This document shows, piece after piece, positions 56,335 through 64,000 of a stretch of DNA of 64,000 bases. Within the stretch, counting starts at the first letter, position 1, and each line of letters starts with the position of its first letter. Below the pieces are notes generated by a model. It was not told the origin of the DNA and ran no database searches. It saw only the letters and a list, made by a program, of their open reading frames with translations. This DNA comes from Thuidium tamariscinum (taxonomy: Eukaryota; Streptophyta; Bryopsida; Hypnales; Thuidiaceae). The stretch is taken from assembly GCA_947034885.2 (NCBI GenBank), contig OX344750.2, positions 46,661,821 through 46,725,820 on the forward strand, in the 5' to 3' direction. The position numbers and the translations under genes were made by a program.

Positions 56335-56789
56335 GAGCATCCCCACGGGGCTCAGTGAAGGATGCAAACTCGGGGACTGACCGTGCCCGGCCTCATTGCT
56401 TTCCCCACAGGAGGCCCTGCGAGGGCAAGATTATGGCCGGGCACAGCCAAATATAACGAGGACACGGTGAATTGCTGAAGCCGGTCCGTGGCGTGGTATG
56501 TTAGGCGACGCGGTCTTCTAGGTACGGAACGCGGCGTTCAAGAGTCTACCAAATACAGCACGGACTGCGTCGACGTCGAACGCCAGTGGCAACAGAATTT
56601 GCGTTTACTGTACCGATCCATGGTGATGTGGCACACTGACCTCTTTGAACCCCGTGCCGTGCTCCCTCCCCCGTGTGTAGGGCCGTCTTCCTGTGGGACT
56701 CAAAAACTGCCAGTGGCCGGCCAAAGCAGTGGACCACGGCAAACATCCCCTGGCTATGCCTCATCCAAGCGCAACCAGTGGGGATGCTC
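56335..56789. mobile_element. PIF/Harbinger-type (Tourist-like) non-autonomous element
   Basis: A 455-bp GC-rich element with ends GAGCATCCCCAC and GTGGGGATGCTC and a TTA duplication on both sides (56332-56334, 56790-56792). This target and end sequence fit PIF/Harbinger elements. The frames across it carry no transposase motif, and I regard them as chance frames of GC-rich DNA. Confidence 0.85.
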
Positions 56790-56794
56790 TTACA

Positions 56795-56890
56795 ATGTTG
56801 CTGGAGATGGACAAGGCCAAGAGCTGGATTGCGGCTTGGAATTTGTGCAGGAATTTCCTGAAGATGAAGCAAACGGAGGCACTGTTCTAA
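56795..56890 (+). other. Short coding-like frame beside the Harbinger element
   Basis: An ATG-started 31-residue frame (MLLEMDKAKSWIAAW, then NLCRNFLKMKQTEALF) begins 3 bp after the TTA duplication. Its composition looks coding and could be the end of an exon into which the element inserted. I do not recognise it, and the alternative frames are also open here. Confidence 0.25.
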
Positions 56891-58405
56891 GGAACACAAG
56901 GGAAGGAATTTCATAGTTAGTGATGAGTGTAACTCACATAAGCTTACTTTATTTTCACTATGAACCAAGATCTTGTAGATGAGAATCAATAAATAAAAGT
57001 GTAAAGTGGGTACACCCAAATGGCACTTGACCTTAGAGCACCATCTTCAATGTGCATACATATTTGGAATCAGTCATGTATCTAGACTGTAGATGGCCAT
57101 TTTAGAAATGGACTTTGACCATTAATAAGTTTTGCATATGGTATCCAAATCCTAAGGGAGAAACACCTATTTTCGTCCGTGGACCTAATCCTGGACCTTA
57201 AAGTACCACTAAATCTGTCCATAAGCATTCATTAAAGTGTCCGACAAATATTTAATTCTAATTTGCTGACGCAGTTGTAAGACACATGTATAGTTTTCAT
57301 TCACTAACAACTAATTTCAGCAGGTGTTTAGTTAAAGGTACACCTATAGGATGGTTCCAGTGGTCTAGGGAGCCAACACTTTAGAAATTTATAGAAATTA
57401 CATACTGATTCCGAAAATTTTGATTTTTTTTTAATATTCATGATTTTCATTCGCTAATATTGGAAAAATATCAGTTTTAGAAAACGATGCTTCCAACTAT
57501 GTTGAATTCCTTATTTGGACGGTTTTGGGTGTTTCCACTGTATGTTCTTTGGTGCGTTGGAACATGTTTTCACTTGCCAACAAGACTATATAAAAATCTG
57601 AATAGCATGATGAGAGGAACTAGGTACAGTAAGAATAAGTGGCCATTTTAGGTGTACCCACCTTAATGCCTATTGGAAGAGGATCTTCAGCCACAACAAT
57701 CCAATTAGGCTAGTGAGACATTTGGAAACCTTCTCTATAGAATTAAAGTAGAATTAAAATAATTTATAAAAATAATTTCATCAAACACAATATAGACTAG
57801 TTCATCACTACTTATTAAAAAAATACTAGTTGTGAAAAGGAATGGGACTAATAAGTTTTCTTAATTTAACCTTGTAATGCTTTGCAGGCCATTTTGACAC
57901 CTTTAGATGATAACCTTGCAACTTGGGCAAAAATTGAAAGTATGCTTCATCTACTTGATGTTTTTTGAGTTTTAGCTTCACTAATGAAATGAAGTTTATA
58001 TATATATATAAATTTTGAAAAAATCTTAATTTTGGATATTTTATTACTATTTGAACTTTGGATGTATTTCTAATATCTATTGAATTCTAATTATAAAATG
58101 ACATAGAAGGTAAATTTACACTACGATGTTCTTCACTTTATTAGTTGCATATGGTGAAATCTTTAGACTATTTGAGATAATTTTTTATTTGATATGATGC
58201 ATGTACACTTCTTTAAAATACTCAAAAAAATCTATTGTGAAATGAAGAAGACATGTAGTTTCATTTCTATAAGATAAATAGAAGAGGTTTTTTGTAACAT
58301 GTAGTTGCTTCATGGCTACCTTTCTCATAGACAATTTTGAACTACAAGTGATGTTGTGGTCAATTTTCTACTTTTGTTCTTATTTTCTACCCCTGTAAAG
58401 CTATT
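56891..58405. other. AT-rich intergenic DNA, nothing recognised
   Basis: About 1.5 kb with no gene, RNA gene or repeat end that I can support. Confidence 0.4.
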
Positions 58406-59299
58406 GTCACTCCCTAGAAACTTAGGCATCTTTTTGCTTAACATTAGTATAATTTATTAAAGTACAAAAAATTTGAGAAGTCCAAAACATGCATGCCTTA
58501 AATGAATTTTTGTTGTTTTTAAAATAAAAAAATTGAATAAAAATATTAAAAATATTTGTGACCTCTAAATGCCAAAAATTGCATTTTTTTGGTAACATAG
58601 CAATTTTGGGTAGCTCACTACAAATAGATTTTGTATTTTATTTTTGAAACTATCCCAAAACATGTGCTTGAAGAGTAGCTTTAAGGCCCAATAGTTTTCA
58701 TAACTTTTGACCACATGGTTAAAAAGTTATTGCATGATATGTGATTTTTGTTGTTCAATGGGCAGTTCGGGCAACTCAAAAAAACTTCTTCAAAAAACAT
58801 TTTTTTAAGAAATGAAAATTTGAAACTAGTTCACTAGATTTATATAGAAATAGGAAGCTTTGAATCATGTCATTTGGATTAATGAGGTGAAAGTTATGAG
58901 GAGTTTTAGTTTGGAGGTATGGTTTTCAAAGACTCCATACCTACTTGCAAACTAAAACTCTTCATAACTTTTGACTCATTAATCCAAATGGCATGATTCA
59001 AAGCTTCCCATGTGTATATGAATATAATGAACCAGTTTCAAATTTTCATTTTAAAAAAAAAGTGTTTTTAAAGAAGTTTTTAAAGTTGCTTGGATTGCCC
59101 ATTCATGCAATAACTTTTTAACCATGTAGTCAAAAGTTATAAAAAATTAATGGACCTTAGAGCTACTCTTCAAGTGCATGTTTTGTAAAAATTTCAAAAC
59201 AAACAAACAAAAAACTCCATTTGTAGTGAGTTGCCTAAAATTGCTACTTTTTTTTTAACAATTTTGACCAAAAAACGTAGCTTGATCCTTTAGGGTGAC
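58406..59299. mobile_element. Foldback element with about 430-bp arms
   Basis: The ends GTCACTCCCTAGAAAC and GATCCTTTAGGGTGAC are weakly inverted. The inner arms pair far better: GCTCACTACAAATAG, AGAGTAGCTTTAAGG, CCACATGGTTAAAAAGTTAT and GTTTGGAGGTATGG each have an inverse on the right. The centre is near 58925. The GTGAC-CCTAAAGGATC end resembles the CCCCTAAAGGACC end of the TTAA-type class, so it may be a relative. Confidence 0.7.
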
Positions 59300-59549
59300 A
59301 AATGAGGTCAATAAAAATTTTAAATGTTAGGCATCGTTTTAATTATTTATTTTTTGACTACATTACTAGGAAACTATAGCGACAACCTACCCTACTCAAT
59401 ATAAAATTTGTGCCCATTTAGTGTTTAGGAGCTATTCAATTGAAAAAGAGATTTGTATTGAGGTTTATAGGGCTAGTTCAATTGATGGTCTAGTTTTGAG
59501 CATTTTGAGTAGTGAATTTTAGAATTTAACTTAGTCTGCTGATCTGCTC
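59300..59549. other. Short AT-rich spacer
   Basis: Nothing is recognised between the two elements. Confidence 0.4.
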
Positions 59550-60202
59550 TTAACCCCAAAATGACCCTGGAATTTCCTGAGCTTCTAGAAATTTGCTCTA
59601 AATTAAACAAAAAGTCAACATTTTGATAAGTTGTATCAATTTTTTTTGAATTGTAACCGTATAAAATCAAACTAGACATGTTAGAGATCACATTAGAAAA
59701 GAAAACACAACAATATTTCTTACGGATTGAAAGATTATAATGTTTGATCATGAGGGTGTTGAAATTGTGAAAGTGATTTGAAGTTTTTTAATCCTTTTTT
59801 CACATGTTGAATCTAAAAAGTTGGTCACCAAAAATTATGATGTTAAAGATCCTAACATGCATAACTCCAATCAATTCGTAGCTTCTCAAAATCTACTCTA
59901 CATTTTTTTTAAATGAGTTTCTAATAAGATTTTTTCTCAAAGATCTAGTGTATTTGAGGCTCATTCTCAAGAGCCCTCAACACTACAAAAGTCAAGATTG
60001 CACTAGACACAGGTGCACAAAATCTTAAATAGAAAAATCACATTTGCACATTTTCAAAATCAGATTTTTAAAGCTAAAACTAAACTTCAAAAATATATTT
60101 TCAAAAATATAAACTACTAAAAATAATAATTTGGTAAGATTTTATTTAACTTCAAAAATTGGCCGAGGACACATTCTGTCCTCAGGGTCACTTTGGGGTT
60201 AA
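59550..60202. mobile_element. TTAA-type element, third family
   Basis: A 653-bp element with inverted ends TTAACCCCAAAATGACCCTG and CAGGGTCACTTTGGGGTTAA, 19 of 20 matching. Subterminal GAGGACACATTCTGTCCTCAG forms a small hairpin at the right. The interior is non-coding and unlike copies A-G. Confidence 0.8.
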
Positions 60203-61109
60203 AACAACCATTTAAGAATTGATTATCTTTTAAGATAAAATACTTAAAATAATTTCCAACAAATTTGAATAGAAAGAAAAATGGAAGTGGCATTTAATCC
60301 AAGTTTTTAAATATTTTTTGAATCTTTGTAAAATTATTTACAATTTTTTGAAGTTGAAATGCAATGATCATTAAATGCAATGTTGCCAACTTTTGAGATG
60401 TGCATTATTGGTGCATTGAAGAAAGCAAAATGTACCCTTACGTCATGTTCACTTTTATACTATTTATAGTGCCATGGTCACTTTTTGAGCATCCTATCTT
60501 ACATACTTTGGCAGTGGATTTAAGGTTAAGGAATTTGAGTTTCTATTCTTCATGTAAACTAATTAGCACTCAAACATCCAATTTCTAAACAATGAATAGG
60601 TAGAAACTCGCTTTTCTTTTTCATTATCTATTGCTTGGATGAAAGTCATTCTAATTTGTGGAGATATTATAACAAATTTTTGTCCTATTTGATGGTTGGA
60701 TTTTGTGTTACTAGAGTACATATTTCCTTAAATTTACAAATGTAGAAGAATGTCAAGTATTTGACCTAGCCAAAATTGCATCAACTCTAATTCAAAAGTA
60801 GAATTGCAAAAATGAGGTTGTAGATTTAGGTATATAAAAATTTCCAAAAGTCCCCACGTCAAGAACCTCATTTCAAGTCCTCCCATCCCAACAAATTTTA
60901 CTCAAAAAATGATAATATTTTGCTTCTAATTGCATTTAGAAGGACTCTTGAAATTCCCTTTCAAAATTCATTTGTGAAACTATCTTTACAAAAAGACTCT
61001 AAAATTCATCTTTTAATTTGTATATGATTCCAAAATATTCTTCCAAATAATACTTTATAGTGATTTTCTTACAAATTATCAATTCTAAAGAACACTCTAG
61101 ATGTTTAGA
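60203..61109. other. AT-rich intergenic DNA, nothing recognised
   Basis: No gene or repeat end is recognised. Confidence 0.4.
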
Positions 61110-61540
61110 GCATCCCCACCATTGTACTCTAAGTACCTCAAACTGGATATTTGGTTGTGTGCCATGAATATAAGTGCCCCATCACAGACATGGCTAGGCT
61201 GAAAAACAAGCCGGCCCTAGCCAAATTTAAAAGTAAGACGGTGAAATGAAGAGTCTTGGTGAGGGTGCACCATGTGATTTTGATGTTGTTTCCAAGGCGT
61301 AGGTCACACACTTTTTTGCAGTTATGATAGTGGATGCTTCCCAAGATTAGCCAAATGAAGCCACTTGGCACCCTTGAACGAGTTGTCGGGCTTCCACAAT
61401 TGTGTTCAATAAAAATACCCGAGTTGGTCTCCTTCTCTATGCGTTATCTTGAGTCTTGCGGTGGGGTTCACTGCCACCACATGCCCTGGCCGCATTTCCT
61501 CAACCAACGATGCTATTCTATGAGCTTGTGAGTATGAGTG
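61110..61540. repeat. Probable decayed PIF/Harbinger-like element
   Basis: The left end TTTAGAGCATCCCCACCATT matches the termini of the 56335-56789 element and opens a moderately GC-rich island. The right end may be near CAACGATGCTATTCTATG, only weakly inverted. Short frames inside show no domain. Confidence 0.4.
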
Positions 61541-61874
61541 TAGAGTAGGGATTCTATGAGCACAAAGCTTAGAAATTTGAAAAAACATTAAAAAAAACTT
61601 AATTTTGTTCATTAAAATTGATTCCATTTTTACATTTGGATCAAAAAAAATTATTTCTAATAAATTTTAGTACCTACTTTTGTGGACCTATTACCATGGT
61701 TATGTTGAAATTGGATGAAAATTCTAATTTTCAATATTACTTGGAAGTATACATTACAAAAATGAAGAACTCAATTGATATGAAAGATGAATGAAGATGG
61801 AATTAAGTTAATATAGAGTATCGGTTGATTATTATCTTATAATAATGTAGATCTTCTTGAAGCTTAAAGCAAGG
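61541..61874. other. AT-rich spacer, nothing recognised
   Basis: No feature is supported in this stretch. Confidence 0.4.
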
Positions 61875-62005
61875 TATTGTGGGCGCTTTATTCCCACCCC
61901 TTGGAATAAAGTGTACACAACCGGGTTTAGCTATGTGAAATCTAACTCCTAATAGGTGTCTACTTACATGTAATCCAATTCTGCCTTCTAAGCAATGGAT
62001 CTTTC
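61875..62005 (+). repeat. Direct repeat, left member
   Basis: TGTGGGCGCTTTATTCCCAC, CCTTGGAATAAAG, CACAACC, TGCCTTCTAAGCAATGGATC recur as diverged text at 62702-62830 in the same order, about 825 bp away. This suggests a tandem duplication or the direct ends of an old element. Confidence 0.6.
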
Positions 62006-62701
62006 TAATTGCTACTCCTACTTTGTCTTTTTGTTTTAATTATTCTTATTTGGTGAATGATAATGACCCAATGTCTTTTGTATTAATTCAAACGGCTTAG
62101 CCAATATTTGTCTTCTTTTGTGAGCAATTTGACTTATAATCGTTAAATCCCTTTAAAGATGTTCCTCTTTTCCTTCCCAAAGGTGAATAATTCTAATTTA
62201 TTCTAACTATTCCGATTTTTATCTTTTTCACACGTACTTAGGTAATTCATGGAAAAAATAACATTTCAACCTTGGCCTTTGATGGGTAATATTTTCAAAA
62301 TTGAATTCCTAATCCTAATTGGTTGGTAATATTTTCTAGTAAATTATCTTTATTTCTATTTTTGTTCTAAACTACTAACTTTACCTTAACTGTGATTTTC
62401 TATGGGTTTTATCCTATGAATTCTCTAAATAATGAAAGAAAAGTTAATTGGATTCTTACTCCTAGTTGATTGGTAATATTTTATAGTGTTACTTTTACTT
62501 TTACTTAGAATTCACACCCTTTCCACTTTTATCCTAGCTATGATTTTTTTATGATTTTGATCTTAATTGTAAATAAAGTTTAGATGGTAAAAGCTATCTC
62601 AGAGAAATTATGAAAAAATAGGAAAGAACTTAGGTTTACAGACTTACTTCGATCATGTTGACTTCGAAATCTTCATGGCCTCCGAACATATCTTCATGGC
62701 T

Positions 62702-62830
62702 GTGGGCACTTCATTCCCACCCTTGGAATTAAGCGATCACAACCAGGCTCTGGTCCTAACAATTCTATTACCTATGGGTATCTAAGTGTCAATCCATTGT
62801 GCCTTCCAAGCAATGGATCTTCTTTACTAG
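62702..62830 (+). repeat. Direct repeat, right member
   Basis: TGTGGGCACTTCATTCCCAC, CCTTGGAATTAAG, CACAACC and TGCCTTCCAAGCAATGGATC match the left member at 61875-62005. Confidence 0.6.
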
Positions 62831-62869
62831 CCTACCTATCCTACCAAGGGTTTGTTTCGTTCTCTTGTC

Positions 62870-63275
62870 CTACTTCTACATGTTTGGATTTGTTTTAGCC
62901 TACTTTACGTATAGTATTTCCTATCCTATCTCTACGTCTTTGTATTTTATCCTATCCTACGTATTTGTATTCATCTTGTCCTACTTCTACGTCTTTGTAT
63001 TTTTATCCTATTCTACGTATTCGTATTTATCTTGGTGTACCTTACATCTTTGTATTTGTTTTGGCCTACTCTACGTATTGGTATTCTATTGACCTACACT
63101 ACGTATTGGTATTCTATTAACCTATTCTACGTATTTATATTCTTCTACTCTATGTGTTTGTACCCTTCTACTCTATGTATTTGTACTCTTCTACTCTATG
63201 TATTTGTACTATTCTACTCTATGTATTTGTACTATTCTACTCTATGTATTTTATTCTATGTTTGTGTATTCCTTC
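62870..63275 (+). repeat. Minisatellite, 21-bp unit CTACTCTATGTATTTGTA
   Basis: The right half (about 63140-63260) has about six close copies of TTCTACTCTATGTATTTGTA. The left half has older variants such as TATCCTATTCTACGTATTCG with longer, uneven spacing. Hydrophobic open frames here are products of the repeat, not genes. Confidence 0.8.
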
Positions 63276-63659
63276 TTCTTCTTTCTATTCTAGTTGTGGT
63301 TATTTTCCTATTTGTGGTTGCTAATTGCCGGACCTTAATCCCACTTGGGATGCAAACCTTTTCCTACTAACAAATTCCTAATGGTATCAACTAATTAATT
63401 CAAAGGGAGAGTTTTAGAGACCCACCTCCGTTCCGTGTACGTCCCGTGCCGGACCTTCTCCGTCCCGTACCATCGCCATTTCGCGCTCCCGGCTACGTTG
63501 TATGCTTGGTTGTGATTTGGGCCCAACCGTTTCCTCACTATTGCTATCCTACTTTAACCCATTCTAACAATTGTATTTAATTTGTGGGCTAACCCCCCTC
63601 TAGCCTATCTCTATTCTAATTATAACTACCCCATTTTTGTATTTGATTTGTGGGCTAAC

Positions 63660-63780
63660 CCCACTGCTGCGGCCCTCCCCCCAATACCCACGGACCCCCC
63701 CGATACCCGCGGACCCCCCCCCCCCGATACCCACAGACCCCCTGATACCCGCGGACCCCCCTCCCCGATACCCACGCGGG
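63660..63780 (+). repeat. GC-rich minisatellite GATACCCGCGGACCCCCC
   Basis: Five to six copies of a unit of about 19-24 bp, varying in the C-run and in CGCGG, CACGG or CACAG. It is followed to about 63870 by GGGCTGGCTCTGG-like repeats. Confidence 0.8.
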
Positions 63781-64000
63781 CTGGCTCCGGTGGGCTAGCT
63801 CCAGATGGGGCTGGCCCTGAACTGAACTGGGGTTGGCTCTGGACTGGGCTGACTCTGGATTTGGGCTGAATCTTGGTTTTTTACTCTCAATGCAATGCAA
63901 GGGTGCTAGGCTAAGTGCTTGGGTTTACATTAGTTTTCCTAATCTAAGTGAGGGCTTGCTTACTAAGTTGTTGGAAGCTAAACGTTGGATTAATTTCCAA
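63781..64000. other. GGCTGGCTC-like repeats and right edge of window
   Basis: GGGCTGGCTCC, GGGCTAGCTCC, GGGCTGGCCC, GGTTGGCTCTGG and GGGCTGACTCTGG follow one another to about 63865. The last 130 bp are AT-rich with nothing recognised. Confidence 0.5.

Noticed and set aside
56488-56916. 142-codon frame across the Harbinger-like element
   Set aside because: It crosses the element boundary and target duplication and has no transposase motif. GC-rich composition explains the openness.
62799-63370. Hydrophobic Tyr/Leu/Phe-rich frames resembling membrane proteins
   Set aside because: They are translations of the 21-bp minisatellite. The hydrophobicity comes from the TATTTGTA unit.

Overview
This window looks like nuclear DNA of a land plant. 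The evidence is TTTAGGG-type telomere motifs, a spliced Argonaute gene with plant-like introns, a SUVH-type SRA fragment, a lipid-transfer-protein relic, and many plant-style MITEs (CACTA, Stowaway and PIF/Harbinger types). I cannot assign the species. Most of the sequence is AT-rich intergenic DNA built from old transposon copies.

Layout. Bases 1-22 kb are the gene-rich part. They hold a broken SRA-domain gene (539-1393, +) and four long intronless genes: a BED/hAT transposase-like gene with a very long tail (1592-4861, -), a coiled-coil RING-H2 gene (6852-10169, -), a protein-kinase-like gene (14584-16071, +) and a gene with a prion-like tail (20255-21334, -). Each of the four has, just upstream, a GC-rich array of GGACGG/CCGTCC repeats with a GTATAAG TATA-like box in or beside it, 160-260 bp before the ATG. 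The RING gene and the prion-like gene also share an N-terminal domain I do not recognise. A frameshifted hAT remnant at 12.2-12.6 kb carries a 39-nt segment nearly identical to part of the RING gene.

Bases 22-32 kb are almost gene-free. They hold a decayed lipid-transfer-protein gene with only TAG stops, two MITEs and a perfect 200-bp palindrome (30584-30783). Bases 32.66-39.23 kb hold a complete eight-exon Argonaute gene with an intact catalytic tetrad. Its introns carry three different MITEs and a head-to-head telomere-repeat block.

Bases 39-64 kb are a transposon graveyard. A recurrent class of roughly 0.65-0.98 kb elements begins TTAACCC and ends GGGTTAA or close variants. The TTAA appears to be the target site, as in piggyBac-type elements. 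There are also foldback elements, a nested MITE, a PIF/Harbinger MITE, two candidate exons of an unknown gene, and minisatellites near the right end.

How the genes may work together. The sequence suggests, but does not prove, that the four array-linked genes are co-regulated or were spread with the same promoter module. Their products (transposase-like DNA binder, RING-H2 ligase candidate, kinase-like protein, prion-like partner) form an intriguing set. The Argonaute gene has different, more AT-rich codon use and no such array.
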